A DNA stretch of 64,000 nucleotides from Natrialba aegyptia DSM 13077 (GCF_000337535.1 NZ_AOIP01000031.1:286943-350942); one strand, 5' to 3'. Shown: positions 1-8,610, counted from the stretch's first letter. Notes: generated by a model from the sequence alone, not told the origin. Numbers and translations: made by a program.

Positions 1-547
1 CCGCGATGGCCTCGTCCGAAGCTGAACTCGTGGCGAGGAAGTCGCCGGTCGAGACGTCGAGGAGGGCGAGCGCGAGTTCGTCGGCGGCGGGTCGCGTGTC
101 GGTGCCGCGGCCGCGGGCGATCGCTGCGACGAAGTTGTTGTCGTCGCTCGCGAGCAGTTCGTCTTCGGTGAGCGTGCCGGGCGTGACGATTCGCGTGACC
201 GCGCGTTCGACGACGCCGGAGGTTTCGCCGGGTTCCTCGACCTGATCCGCGACGGCGACGCGGTAGCCGGCCTCCAGTAGCTCTTCGATGTACGATTCGG
301 CGTTGTCGATCGGGATGCCGGCCATCGGGTACTCGCCGGTGGAGTCCTCGCGGCTGGTCAGCGCGATTTCGAGCAGCCGCGCGCTGCGTTCGGCGGCCCC
401 GCAGAAGGTCTCGTAGAAGTCGCCGACCTGAAAGAGGACGATCGCCTCGTCGTAACGGGCACAGAGATCGTGGTACTGACGCATCATCGGCGTCAGCTCG
501 TCGCGTTTCTCGGCCATCGCGTCGGGCGGGCCAAGCGCCGGGTCCAT
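1..547 (-). CDS. mutS: DNA mismatch repair protein MutS, N-terminal part (runs off the window)
   Basis: Reading the minus strand from the ATG at 547 gives a MutS mismatch-recognition domain I: an opening rich in M/Q/Y (..MMRQYHDL..), then the phrase [11 protein letters not shown], where the Phe-x-Glu of MutS contacts the mismatched base, followed by [11 protein letters not shown]. The family binds base mismatches and small loops in DNA and recruits MutL in an ATP-dependent way. Only about 182 residues are present; the connector, clamp and ATPase domains lie beyond the left edge. No mutL is visible here. Haloarchaea often carry several MutS paralogues, so which copy this is cannot be told. Confidence 0.9.
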   Translation of the reverse strand, partial: MDPALGPPDAMAEKRDELTPMMRQYHDLCARYDEAIVLFQVGDFYETFCGAAERSARLLEIALTSREDSTGEYPMAGIPIDNAESYIEELLEAGYRVAVADQVEEPGETSGVVERAVTRIVTPGTLTEDELLASDDNNFVAAIARGRGTDTRPAADELALALLDVSTGDFLATSSASDEAIA

Positions 548-613
548 ACTGTGAGGTCGGCCGCCGGACGCTGAAATAGCTTGCTGGACGCGTCGATCTC
601 TTCCCCTCGGCGA

Positions 614-988
614 TCAGCCATCGGTGTCCCCGGTGTCAGCCTTCCCGGTGTCACACTCTCGGGTCGCCGTCTCGAAGTACCGATCTGCGTGCGCCTCACA
701 GCCGGGATTGAACGGGGCGTCACAGTTCGGACAGCGATACGCACACGCGAGATACGCCGGGACGGTAAACGCGGAGTCACAGGCCCCACAGCGGACTGAC
801 GGCTCGTTGAATCGATTTCGTGGCCAGGGAATCGCCTCGTGGTCTTCGACGGCCGCGTGGCACCGAAAACAGGGGTAGTACGCGTCGCAGCAGTCGAATC
901 GGAACGAGACGATATCGCGGTCGGTGTGGTAGTGTCCACACCGCGTTTCGGGACCGACATCGACGCCGCGGACGGGGAGCGAAGACAC
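614..988 (-). CDS. CHY-type zinc finger protein
   Basis: A 124-residue protein with the CHY zinc-finger signature: C-G-H-Y near residue 17, then CCDAYYPCFRCH, CGACDSAF and CPNCDAPFNPGC, in total at least nine Cys and several His placed to hold three zinc ions. The CHY fold is found in eukaryotic ubiquitin ligases and as stand-alone small archaeal and bacterial proteins of unknown role. It stands alone, 66 bases after the mutS start and on the same strand; the tail from about residue 113 is Asp/Gly/Thr-rich and probably disordered. Function beyond metal binding is not known. Confidence 0.85.
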   Translation of the reverse strand: MSSLPVRGVDVGPETRCGHYHTDRDIVSFRFDCCDAYYPCFRCHAAVEDHEAIPWPRNRFNEPSVRCGACDSAFTVPAYLACAYRCPNCDAPFNPGCEAHADRYFETATRECDTGKADTGDTDG

Positions 989-1212
989 GAGTTCAGTCGA
1001 GCGAACGGCCGGGCAGCACTTCGAAATTGTGGTTCGTGGTCCGAGAGCGGCCTCCGGGAGCCGGATCCGGGGGCTGGATTCTGGATTGAGGTGGGTCGAG
1101 AGATTCTGGGTCCGGGTGTCTTGGGAGCGAGTGTAGTGACGTAGCAGTCGCTACTCGGCAGCGTGGGCGGCCGTCAGGTACCGGGTTAGCATCGGCTCCC
1201 GACTGCCGGGGG

Positions 1213-1785
1213 TTACTCGAACACGGTCGTATCGCCTCGCCGGTATCGGTCGAGGCGCCGATAGCCCTGGACGACGCCGTCCGTATCGAGGTCGATCTCG
1301 TACCGACCGAGCACGTCCTGCGTGTCCGGGACCGCCGAGCGCTCGACGACTTCGACGACGGCACACCAGCCCTCGTCGGTCGGCGAGATTTCGCTGACTC
1401 CGTCGAACTCGTGGCCGATGAGTTCGCCGGCGGTCGAGACGACGGTTCGGCGGATCGCGAGGATGCCCTCGATCTGGTCGGTGTCGACATCCGATTCGGT
1501 ATCGGCGTCGAGTTCGTCGGTATCGACGGCGTCGGGGTCGGTTGTTTCGTCGCTGGCCATCTCAGAGGTGGGTTGTGAGGTGTCGGTTTGGTTCGATTGT
1601 GCTTGTTCGTCTTCCTGTTCCTGTTCCTGTTCCTCGGCTGCGTCGTCGGCCTCGCTCACGGTGGGATCGCTCTCGTCGTGCTGGAAGCAAAAGCCGTCGT
1701 CCTGGGCCGGCCGCGAGCAGCGCTCGCCGTCCGCGGTGAGCGCCTTGCACTGGGTCGTCGCGTTCGCTGTCTCGGCGTTGGCCAT
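1213..1785 (-). CDS. gvpO: gas vesicle protein GvpO with N-terminal Cys/His segment
   Basis: The C-terminal ~85 residues match GvpO, a protein needed for gas-vesicle formation in haloarchaea: EGILAIRRTVVSTAGELIGHE followed by WCAVVEVVERSAVPDTQDVL and YEIDLDTDG. The N-terminal ~40 residues hold a small finger-like motif, C-K-A-L-T-A-D-G-E-R-C-S-R-P-A and then C-F-Q-H, joined to the GvpO part by a long Glu/Gln/Asp linker with an EQEQEQE repeat. It is the third gene of the minus-strand arm A-N-O, five bases after gvpN, so it is probably co-transcribed. GvpO is not a wall component; its precise step is not established. Confidence 0.88.
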   Translation of the reverse strand: MANAETANATTQCKALTADGERCSRPAQDDGFCFQHDESDPTVSEADDAAEEQEQEQEDEQAQSNQTDTSQPTSEMASDETTDPDAVDTDELDADTESDVDTDQIEGILAIRRTVVSTAGELIGHEFDGVSEISPTDEGWCAVVEVVERSAVPDTQDVLGRYEIDLDTDGVVQGYRRLDRYRRGDTTVFE

Positions 1786-1790
1786 TGGTC

Positions 1791-2957
1791 TCAGAGTGTG
1801 TCGGTAATCCGTTCTCGGAGCGTCGACACGTCGTCTATCTCCGTGCCGGCGAGCTTCGAGCCGAGAACGTCCGTGAAGACATCTGCCAGTAACTCATCGT
1901 CGAGGGTGTGACCGCCGTCCGTCCGTTGCTGTGCCGACTCGGTACCGGCCTGGGTTCCGAAGACAGCGATCCCTTTCGCCGCCGTAATCGCCGCTCGCGT
2001 CCCGACGACGAACGGCAGTTCCTCGCGCAACGTGCGCGTCGTCTCGACGACGGTCCCGATCGCTTCCGGATCGAGTGCGCCGCGCTCGTCGTTGTTCGAG
2101 TCACCGGAGTCGCTCGGCTCTGCGTCGTCGCGAGTATCCGCCACGTCCACGTGCGTGCGGACGATCTCGCGCTCGGTTTCCGCGTCGTAGTGGCCGACGT
2201 GGACGCCGACGACGCGATCGAGCAGCGCATCCTGTTGGCGGTGGACGCCGGCGTACTCCGCATCGTTCGACGTGAGGATCGCCCGGAACTCGGGATGCAC
2301 GTCGATCGTTCTCTCCCGCCCGCGCTTGCCCGGCCGTTCCAGGACGCCCTCCTCGAAGACCGAGAGCAAGACGTTGTGGGCGGCGGGATCGCTTCGGGAG
2401 AACTCGTTGTAGACGAGCGTGGCACCCTCCCGTACCGCCGCCGAGAGCGGGTTGTCGACCCAGCGGTCGCGAACGATCTGCGTCTTCTTGCTCACGCCGC
2501 TGACGAACTCGTCGCGTTCCTCGTAGCGTTCGCCGCCGGCGTAGGTTCCGACGAGCGTCGCCGTATCGACGGCCTCGTCGCCGTTGATGTGGACGACCGG
2601 TCGGCCGCGCGCTGCGGCCGCCGAAAGTGCGAGTGCGGTCTTTCCACAGCCCGTCGGCCCGATCAGGTGTACGGGTTGATCGGCGGCGAGCCAGCCGGTG
2701 ATCCGTTCGCGAAGCGACTCGACGGCGTCGGTTTCGACGAACGGCTCGGGAGCGACGGTCTCAGGGGATTCGAGATGGCCGCCGCCCTCGTCACCGGTCG
2801 ATTCGCTCGTCGCGGCTGTGCCGGCCTCGTCGTGATTGCCGTTTCGCGATGCCTTCCGCGCCAGTTCCTTTCGCGCTCGCCGTCGCTTTTTCTGTTCTCG
2901 ATCGCCGCGAATCTTCCTGCCGCGGACCTTGCGCTTTCGCGAGGTGTCCTCGGCCAT
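1791..2957 (-). CDS. gvpN: gas vesicle AAA ATPase GvpN
   Basis: A MoxR-like AAA+ ATPase with Walker A GPTGCGKT at residues 100-107, VHINGDEAVDTATLVG just after it, and a sensor-type AILTSND segment. GvpN is a minor gas-vesicle protein thought to enlarge vesicles, probably by remodelling the growing shell. At 388 residues it is longer than the roughly 340 usual for GvpN. The excess is an N-terminal stretch whose first ~40 residues are strongly basic (RKRKVRGRKIRG, KKRRRARK), odd in an acidic halophile proteome, followed by an acidic linker to about residue 70. It starts 6 bases after gvpA, with no gvpC between them. Confidence 0.93.
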   Translation of the reverse strand: MAEDTSRKRKVRGRKIRGDREQKKRRRARKELARKASRNGNHDEAGTAATSESTGDEGGGHLESPETVAPEPFVETDAVESLRERITGWLAADQPVHLIGPTGCGKTALALSAAAARGRPVVHINGDEAVDTATLVGTYAGGERYEERDEFVSGVSKKTQIVRDRWVDNPLSAAVREGATLVYNEFSRSDPAAHNVLLSVFEEGVLERPGKRGRERTIDVHPEFRAILTSNDAEYAGVHRQQDALLDRVVGVHVGHYDAETEREIVRTHVDVADTRDDAEPSDSGDSNNDERGALDPEAIGTVVETTRTLREELPFVVGTRAAITAAKGIAVFGTQAGTESAQQRTDGGHTLDDELLADVFTDVLGSKLAGTEIDDVSTLRERITDTL

Positions 2958-2963
2958 CGTCGA

Positions 2964-3251
2964 TTACTCGGTGGCCGATTGCGGCGACGATTCGGGCCGC
3001 GGCTCGACCTCGAGTTCTTCGAGATCCTCGAGATCGCCGTCCGCGGTCGCTTGCTCAATTTTTGCGATCTCCTCCGCGTAGTGGAGGAACGTGTCGACGG
3101 AGGCGACGACGACGCGGGCCTCGACGGTGAGGAGTTCGATCCCGACGACGGAGACGCGCGCCCAGACGTCGATGACGACGCCCTTGTCGAGAACGCGGTC
3201 CAGTACCTCCGCGAGACTCGAGGAGTTTGGCCGCTGTTGTGGTTGTGCCAT
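2964..3251 (-). CDS. gvpA: gas vesicle structural protein GvpA
   Basis: The main shell protein of gas vesicles. From the ATG at 3251 the protein opens [19 protein letters not shown] and has the conserved core [21 protein letters not shown] and [19 protein letters not shown], which forms the ribbed hydrophobic wall. The 95-residue length is somewhat above the usual 75-80 because of an acidic tail. An upstream ATG at 3284 is in frame, but family alignment and a GGAG-like site about 10 bases before 3251 favour the shorter start. It is the first gene of the minus arm, back to back with gvpF across about 230 bases that should hold both promoters. Confidence 0.96.
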   Translation of the reverse strand: MAQPQQRPNSSSLAEVLDRVLDKGVVIDVWARVSVVGIELLTVEARVVVASVDTFLHYAEEIAKIEQATADGDLEDLEELEVEPRPESSPQSATE

Positions 3252-3482
3252 TACGTCTCCGGGTTCACTCCGATTTCCTAACACGGCTTGCTTTGCGACT
3301 GCAAGCCGACTCGGCTGGTCCGGTTCCCGAGTTCAGGTGACAACGAGGCTGCGATTGCAAGCACCACGGTAAGGCAAGCGGCTGTCGAACTACCCGTGAC
3401 GATTACGATCACGTTCTCTATGAGACCCGTGCTACCGACCGAGCAGCGATCCACGACCGCCCTGCAGCCGGAGTGACCCAGA
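3252..3482. promoter_or_regulatory. divergent gvpA / gvpF promoter region
   Basis: This 231-base gap separates the two divergent arms of the gas-vesicle cluster and must contain both promoters. Neither a strong TATA box nor a clear activator palindrome stands out. In Halobacterium and Haloferax the equivalent region is controlled by GvpE and GvpD, but neither gene is present in this window, so the control is likely different or encoded elsewhere. Confidence 0.55.
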
Positions 3483-4127
3483 ATGAGCAACAGCAACCGG
3501 TACGTCTACGGTATCGTCAACACCGCCGACACGGGAAACATCGAGTTCGAGACTGACGCCGTCGCCGGTGCGGACCGCGTCTACACCGTCACCCACCGAC
3601 GGCTCGGGGCCGTCGTCTCGAACATCGACACCACGGACCCCGAAGAGACCGACGAGGACGCCCAACGCCACGACGACGTCCTTCGGGAGATCATGGACTA
3701 CGACGGCGGCAAAACCATCGTCCCGATGCAGTTCGGCATGGCCTTCGAGAACGACCGCACGCTGAAGAACGTCCTCCGCGGCGCTCGGCCGGCGTTTCGA
3801 CGGGCGATGAGCGACATCGAGGGCCGGATCGAACTCGGGCTCAAACTCGTCACCCAGGAGGACGGCTCGGTCGACCGCGACGAGGTCGAGGACGCCGTCA
3901 GCGACGAACTCGACCCGATCGCGGCCCAAGCGGTCCAGAACGATCGCTTCAGCGACCGACTCGTGTTGAACCGATCGTACCTCGTCGACGAGGACGAACG
4001 AGAGTCTTTCGACGAGGCGATTTCCCGGCTCGAGGACCGCTACGGCGACGAGCTTCTCGTCCAGTACACCGGTCCGTTCGCACCGTATAGCTTCGTCAAC
4101 GTCGAAATCGGGGCCCAATCCCAGTGA
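3483..4127 (+). CDS. gvpF: gas vesicle protein GvpF
   Basis: A 214-residue GvpL/GvpF family protein. It starts with the typical RYVYGIVN strand, contains DGGKTIVPMQFGMAF in the middle, and ends QYTGPFAPYSFVNVEI, the conserved GPFAPYSF motif of the second domain. GvpF is an accessory protein that contacts GvpA and the other accessory proteins early in assembly. It opens the plus-strand arm; gvpG begins five bases after it and the arm appears to be one operon. No gvpD or gvpE lies before it as in the classical haloarchaeal clusters. Confidence 0.95.
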   Translation: MSNSNRYVYGIVNTADTGNIEFETDAVAGADRVYTVTHRRLGAVVSNIDTTDPEETDEDAQRHDDVLREIMDYDGGKTIVPMQFGMAFENDRTLKNVLRGARPAFRRAMSDIEGRIELGLKLVTQEDGSVDRDEVEDAVSDELDPIAAQAVQNDRFSDRLVLNRSYLVDEDERESFDEAISRLEDRYGDELLVQYTGPFAPYSFVNVEIGAQSQ

Positions 4128-4131
4128 TCGC

Positions 4132-4386
4132 ATGTTCGTTCTCGACGACCTTCTGTTCCGGCCGCTCATCGGCATCGTCGACACGCTGCACTCGCTCGCG
4201 CTGCAGGAACTGTACGACGTGGAGGCACTCGAGGACGAGCGCAAGGAAAACCGGCTGCTGTACGAACTCGGCGAACGATCCGAGGAGGAATACCTGGACC
4301 GAAAGGAAACGATCGAAGCCGAACTCGAACTCGCCCGAGAGGTCCGCGAACAATTCGCGAGCGGCCGCGTCGAGGTGAAACGCTGA
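4132..4386 (+). CDS. gvpG: gas vesicle protein GvpG
   Basis: An 84-residue protein that is almost entirely helical and charged after a short hydrophobic start (MFVLDDLLFRPLIGIVDTLH). This is the standard size and opening of GvpG, a minor gas-vesicle accessory protein. The C-terminal two thirds is a predicted coiled coil rich in Glu, Leu and Arg. Its stop overlaps the start of gvpH (4386), which argues for translational coupling. Confidence 0.93.
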   Translation: MFVLDDLLFRPLIGIVDTLHSLALQELYDVEALEDERKENRLLYELGERSEEEYLDRKETIEAELELAREVREQFASGRVEVKR

Positions 4387-5165
4387 TGACCCGAGACGAC
4401 CCACACGATAGGAACGATCCGCACGACGGAACCGATCGCAACGACGGAGACGACCCGGCTGAGCGGCGGGCTCAGGAAACGGGGTGGCTCGCGACGGTAC
4501 GGGCACTGCTCGATCGCCTGGATCGGAGTCCGAACTCGAACACGCTGTCACCCGCGGGACGAGGCGGGCACAATCGGTCCGTATTCGACTACAGTATCTC
4601 GATACGGACGGGTGACGACCTGCTCGACGATTCCCGGTTTGGGGAGTCCTTCGCCGACGAATGGGTCGACAGACTTCGGCAGGACGAACGCGGTGAGACG
4701 GATTCGGATCGGACGTGGGACCGTGATCCGGACCACGATCGGGCGGGCCGTCCGCGAACGCGACGAAGTCGGGCGTCATCCTCGACGGGGCCGCCATCGA
4801 ATCCGTCGGCCCGCTCGTCTTCCGCGGCGGACACCCCGTCAGCTTCGCGGGCCGACCCCCACCACATCACCACCCGCACCCACGACGACGAACTCCTCGT
4901 CATCGCCGACATCTCCGGTACCGACACCGACGTCGACGCCGACGATGTCACCGTCGGCTTCAGCGACACCGCGCTGGTCGTCGCGGTCGCCGGCACCGAA
5001 CTCGACCGCATCGACGTTCCCTGGGCCGACCCGACCGGACAGGCGGCGATCAACAACGGCGTCTTGACCGTTCGAGTTCAGCCTGCGGACCCTCAAGAGG
5101 AGGCGACGGAGACGAGTTCGGACGGCGATACGGATACTGAGACGGAACCCGAGGGTGATCGATGA
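4386..5165 (+). CDS. gvpH: gas vesicle protein GvpH (Hsp20-like C-terminus)
   Basis: A 259-residue protein in the gvpH position. The N-terminal ~155 residues are a low-complexity region rich in Asp, Arg, Asn and Ser. The C-terminal part (about 160-240) is an alpha-crystallin/Hsp20-like beta sandwich: THDDELLVIADISGTDTDV, then VTVGFSDTALVVAV, and AAINNGVLTVRVQ, which matches the typical NGVLTV strand. GvpH is thought to act as a chaperone for vesicle proteins; in Haloferax it is dispensable. Its last bases overlap the next start as ATGA. Confidence 0.9.
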   Translation: MTRDDPHDRNDPHDGTDRNDGDDPAERRAQETGWLATVRALLDRLDRSPNSNTLSPAGRGGHNRSVFDYSISIRTGDDLLDDSRFGESFADEWVDRLRQDERGETDSDRTWDRDPDHDRAGRPRTRRSRASSSTGPPSNPSARSSSAADTPSASRADPHHITTRTHDDELLVIADISGTDTDVDADDVTVGFSDTALVVAVAGTELDRIDVPWADPTGQAAINNGVLTVRVQPADPQEEATETSSDGDTDTETEPEGDR

Positions 5166-6106
5166 GCGACGCCGCTTCCGCCGACTTCGACCTCGGCACG
5201 ATACTCGACGACGCCGAAGACGCGCTCGATGAACTCGAGCACACGCTGGAGACTGCCGGCGACGGGGGCGAAGGTGGAGACAGCGACGACAGTGCCGACA
5301 CCGGCCTCGACAGCCTCGACGACGAAACGCTGTCCGCACTCGTCGACGACGTCGAGACGCTCAGCAAACTCGCCACCGCGGTCGCGGACCTCCTCGAAAC
5401 GCTCGACCTGTCGGACCTCCCGGAGGCCGTCGACGCCGACGAGTTCATCGCGGCGATCGACGCGGGCGAGATTCCAACCGCTCTGGCCGACGACGACACC
5501 GGCGTCGGCGATGTCGTCGATTTCACCCACCTCTTCCGGGCCATCGACCTGCTCGACGCCTGGGACGCGACGGACATCGGCGAAATCTGGGAGACGAAAC
5601 GCGAACTCGAGGAGTTGACCGACGATGGCGGTGACGGTGACGATGACCTCCTCGATGGACTGGACCTGGGCGGCGATGACGGCGGTGATGACGATCTCCT
5701 CGACGTCGATGCCGATCCAGCGGAACTCCTCGGCGATATCGACGTGATGGACGATCCCGAGGCCTACCAGGTCGCGATTCAGCAAACCGCGATGGAGGGC
5801 ATCGATAGCTTTCGCGAGGCCCTGCTCGAAACCCACGCCAAATTCGCGACGCTCCACGAGTTCAACCGCGAGAAGATGCGCCGCCAGGACACGAGTGTGA
5901 ACTCGCGGAATCCGACGGCGGCGTCGACGATGCCGGCGGCGCGCGCGGACGTCGCAAGCGGCGTCAATCACTCGACGGTGCCACAGCAGGTTCGACTCTC
6001 GACGGCTCCGAGCCGAAAGCGGATCTACGGGAAGCGATTCGAGCGCGAACGGAAGAAGCGCCAGCAGCAGAACCAGCAGGAGACCGGAGGTGACGGCGGA
6101 GACTGA
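5162..6106 (+). CDS. Unrecognised 314-aa protein in the gvpI position
   Basis: This gene sits between gvpH and gvpJ, where haloarchaeal clusters have gvpI, and overlaps gvpH by ATGA. I do not recognise it as ordinary GvpI, which is smaller and basic throughout. Visible parts: an acidic N-terminus; a Leu-rich helical block (about 50-150) with LDSLDDETLSALVDDVE and DFTHLFRAIDLLDAWD; an Asp/Gly run (about 155-185); a helical segment AYQVAIQQTAMEGIDSFREA; and a strongly basic end, RKRIYGKRFERERKKRQQQN. Only this tail resembles GvpI in composition. It could be an expanded GvpI, a fusion, or an unrelated accessory protein. Its place in the operon makes a vesicle role likely. Confidence 0.75.
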   Translation: MSDAASADFDLGTILDDAEDALDELEHTLETAGDGGEGGDSDDSADTGLDSLDDETLSALVDDVETLSKLATAVADLLETLDLSDLPEAVDADEFIAAIDAGEIPTALADDDTGVGDVVDFTHLFRAIDLLDAWDATDIGEIWETKRELEELTDDGGDGDDDLLDGLDLGGDDGGDDDLLDVDADPAELLGDIDVMDDPEAYQVAIQQTAMEGIDSFREALLETHAKFATLHEFNREKMRRQDTSVNSRNPTAASTMPAARADVASGVNHSTVPQQVRLSTAPSRKRIYGKRFERERKKRQQQNQQETGGDGGD

Positions 6107-6225
6107 TCGGACAGCGCTACTAGCGGTCGATAGCGGACCCCGAACGGAGAGACAGGCTGCGATCGAACATCGAAAACCGAGCCCGCGAGCGATTCACGAC
6201 GCGACTGCCACTGATCGAACCTACC

Positions 6226-6330
6226 ATGACCCAGAATCAGAACCAGACACCACCCTCGACCCGTCGGCAACAGCGCGAGTTGGACGGACACTGGCGACGC
6301 CCGCACGGAGGTGAGTCGGATGGTCGATAG
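6226..6330 (+). CDS. Possible 34-aa basic ORF overlapping the gvpJ start
   Basis: A short frame opens at 6226 with MTQNQNQTPPSTRRQQRE and stops inside the first codons of gvpJ. It is Gln- and Arg-rich, in contrast to its acidic neighbours. In other haloarchaea a basic gvpI gene directly precedes gvpJ, so this may be a remnant or a miniature of it. There is no clear ribosome binding site in front, and it may be chance. Low confidence. Confidence 0.22.
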   Translation: MTQNQNQTPPSTRRQQRELDGHWRRPHGGESDGR

Positions 6331-6805
6331 CGTCCAGCCGAGCCGCCAGCAAACCGATCTCGCCGAAGTCATCGAGATGCTCCTCGACAAGGGTATCGTC
6401 ATCAACGCCGACATCGCCGTCTCGATCGGCGACACCCAACTGCTCGGAATCCAGCTTCGGGCCGCGATCGCCTCCTTCGAAACCGCGGCGAAGTACGGCC
6501 TCGAGTTCCCCGAGGGGACCGACATGCAACGCGTCGCCGAGGCGGTCGGCGATCCCGAACTCGCGTCGCCGGATCAGGAACGGCCGAATCCGGCGATCGA
6601 TCCGACTCGCGGCGTCAACGTGACCGCCGAGAACGAAGACGAGGACGAAAGCGAGGACAAGAACGGGGCCAATGCCGACGAAGCACCGGACGCCGACAAC
6701 GATGCCGAGACGGAGAAAGCCGAGGCGAGCGAGAGCGAAACGACAGCGACCGAAACAGAAACGGAAACGGAAACGGAGACTGAGGCGGAGGCGGATTCGC
6801 CATGA
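6320..6805 (+). CDS. gvpJ: gas vesicle protein GvpJ
   Basis: A GvpA paralogue: [21 protein letters not shown], then [21 protein letters not shown], corresponds to the hydrophobic core of GvpA. GvpJ is a minor wall protein, probably at the tips and in early assembly. I start it at ATG 6320, preceded at 6308-6312 by GGAGG at good spacing, rather than at the GTG at 6311. The C-terminal ~70 residues are an acidic tail ending in a TETETETE repeat. Its end overlaps gvpK by four bases. Confidence 0.93.
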   Translation: MVDSVQPSRQQTDLAEVIEMLLDKGIVINADIAVSIGDTQLLGIQLRAAIASFETAAKYGLEFPEGTDMQRVAEAVGDPELASPDQERPNPAIDPTRGVNVTAENEDEDESEDKNGANADEAPDADNDAETEKAEASESETTATETETETETETEAEADSP

Positions 6806-7146
6806 GCACGATCGACGTCGGCGACGGCGACGACGCGCGCCAGGGACTGGTCACGCTCGTCATCACCGTCGTCGAACTCCTGATCGACGCGCTCGAGCGC
6901 GAGGCGGTCAGGCGCATGGAATCCGGAAACCTCTCCGACGAGGAAATCGACCGTCTCGGACAGCAACTCGCGACGATCGAAGCCGAGATCGAACAACTCA
7001 AAGCCGACGAGGGAATCGAGGACGGCGTCGACGACCTTCGCGGCGATCTGGACGGGCTCGTTTCCGACGCGATCGAACAACTCGATGCCGACTCGACGCC
7101 GCGCCACGCTCCCGGCTACTCCGTATTCGGCGGTGAGAACTCGTGA
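6802..7146 (+). CDS. gvpK: gas vesicle protein GvpK
   Basis: A 114-residue GvpK: the conserved [20 protein letters not shown] helix is followed by [20 protein letters not shown] and a coiled segment. GvpK is an essential minor gas-vesicle assembly protein present in nearly all clusters. Both ends overlap neighbours by four bases (ATGA with gvpJ, GTGA with gvpL), typical of this tightly packed operon. Confidence 0.95.
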   Translation: MSTIDVGDGDDARQGLVTLVITVVELLIDALEREAVRRMESGNLSDEEIDRLGQQLATIEAEIEQLKADEGIEDGVDDLRGDLDGLVSDAIEQLDADSTPRHAPGYSVFGGENS

Positions 7147-8069
7147 CGACGGACGAACAACGCCGCGACGTGTCGGCGAACGCAGCGGAGACGCCCGACA
7201 TCGAAACGGGTCGCTACCTCTACTGCGTCGTCCAGGCCGACGACGACGCCACGCTCGACACGACCGGTATCGACGGCGAATCCGTCTCCGTCGTCACCGA
7301 AGACGGCATCGGTGCCGTCGTCCACGACTGCGACAGCCTCTACGATTCGGCCGACCTCACGCAGATCCAACACTGGCTCGTCCGCCACCAGACCGTCGTC
7401 GATGCGGCCGGTCAGACGTTCGGCACGCCGGTCCCGTTCCAGTTCGACACCATCCTCCGCGGCGACGACACCCGCCTGCGCGAGTGGCTTCGCGAGGAAT
7501 CAGCGACGCTGCGGCCCGTGCTCTCCGAACTCGCCGATCACTGGGAGTACCGCATCGAAGTCGTCGAGTTCGACACGCCGGACGACCGAACGCTGGTCGA
7601 ACAGGACGACCGCCTGGCTGAACTCGACGAACAGATAGCCGACGCGAGCGAGGGTCAGGCGTTCTTGCTCGAAAAGCAGTTCGAACAGCGATTGACGGAG
7701 TTGCGAACGGCGCGTCGTGAAACGATGGCGGCCGAGTTGGAGGCGGATCTGGCAGAGACGGTTCGCGAGGTGCATACGCTCGAGCGATCGCCAGCGTCGG
7801 ATATTGCGGACGTCGCGAGAGCCGAGGACGAGACCAGGACCGAAGACGGCGACGATGTCGAAACGCTCTGTCGGCTCACCGTGCTCGCACGCGAGGACGA
7901 CGAGGATGCGGTCGGTTCGATACTCGACGGCGTTGCGGCCGAGGACGGACTCGAAGTCAGGTTTACCGGGCCGTGGCCGCCGTATACGTTCGCACCGGAA
8001 CTGGGAACCGACCCGGACGGTCAGAACGGCGATCCAACTGGTGCTGGAACCGATACGAACCCGCTATGA
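7143..8069 (+). CDS. gvpL: gas vesicle protein GvpL
   Basis: A 308-residue GvpL/GvpF family protein, the longer paralogue of gvpF upstream. It begins with GTG at 7143 overlapping the gvpK stop. The N-terminal domain has GRYLYCVVQ and [13 protein letters not shown]; a helical/coiled middle (about 150-220) is typical of GvpL; the end carries [15 protein letters not shown], the family's GPWPPYTF motif. In halophiles GvpL contacts most other accessory proteins and is thought to be the hub of the assembly complex. Confidence 0.95.
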   Translation: MTTDEQRRDVSANAAETPDIETGRYLYCVVQADDDATLDTTGIDGESVSVVTEDGIGAVVHDCDSLYDSADLTQIQHWLVRHQTVVDAAGQTFGTPVPFQFDTILRGDDTRLREWLREESATLRPVLSELADHWEYRIEVVEFDTPDDRTLVEQDDRLAELDEQIADASEGQAFLLEKQFEQRLTELRTARRETMAAELEADLAETVREVHTLERSPASDIADVARAEDETRTEDGDDVETLCRLTVLAREDDEDAVGSILDGVAAEDGLEVRFTGPWPPYTFAPELGTDPDGQNGDPTGAGTDTNPL

Positions 8070-8109
8070 TCGCACTGCAGCATGCACCGATTCGAGAGGT
8101 GAAACCCGT

Positions 8110-8469
8110 ATGAAGCCGCAAAAGGATGACGAAGCGCTGGTTGATCTCCTCGACGTGATTCTCAGAGACGGCGTGATCTTGCGCGCCGACGTCATCATCT
8201 CGGTCGCGGAGATCCCCCTCGTCGGGCTCAAACTCACGGCGGCGCTCGCCGGGATGGAGACGATGACCGAGTATGGCCTCTTCGAGGAGTGGGATGCAAG
8301 ACATCGGCTCCGGGCGACGGAAGACCACACCGGAATCGACGGCGCGGACGGGACGAGAACGACCGCCCCCTCAGTACCCGGACCGCGACCCAGCGAAACG
8401 ATAGATGGGCGAATCGAGGGGGCAAGCAATGCGGGGACGCCAGAGCCAGATAGCGACGGTTCCGATTGA
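8110..8469 (+). CDS. gvpM: gas vesicle protein GvpM
   Basis: A third GvpA-like protein of 119 residues: LVDLLDVILRDGVILRADVII and SVAEIPLVGLKLTAALAGMET match the GvpA/J/M core, followed by a family-typical YGLFEEWD. The start is ATG 8110, with GAGGTGAAA a few bases before. GvpM is a minor, aggregation-prone wall protein. It closes the plus arm of the cluster; the 40-base gap to gvpL is the widest in this arm after the region before gvpJ. Confidence 0.92.
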   Translation: MKPQKDDEALVDLLDVILRDGVILRADVIISVAEIPLVGLKLTAALAGMETMTEYGLFEEWDARHRLRATEDHTGIDGADGTRTTAPSVPGPRPSETIDGRIEGASNAGTPEPDSDGSD

Positions 8470-8610
8470 GAGTTCGGCTCTGGCACGGGGCCAGACGAGG
8501 GCACAACCTGATAGTGTGCGCATCGAAACCGCACGTAAACAGCCGTTTAGAAGTGTATTGCCCGAGTACTATCGACGGTCTCCGTCCGTCGCCCCTCGCG
8601 GGGCGACCGG

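Noticed and set aside
1600-1650. CTGTTC hexamer run as a regulatory repeat
   Set aside because: It lies inside gvpO and encodes the EQEQEQE linker, so it is coding low complexity.
3252-3284. Longer GvpA start at 3284
   Set aside because: The 11 extra residues do not match the very conserved GvpA start, and the GGAG-like site precedes the ATG at 3251.
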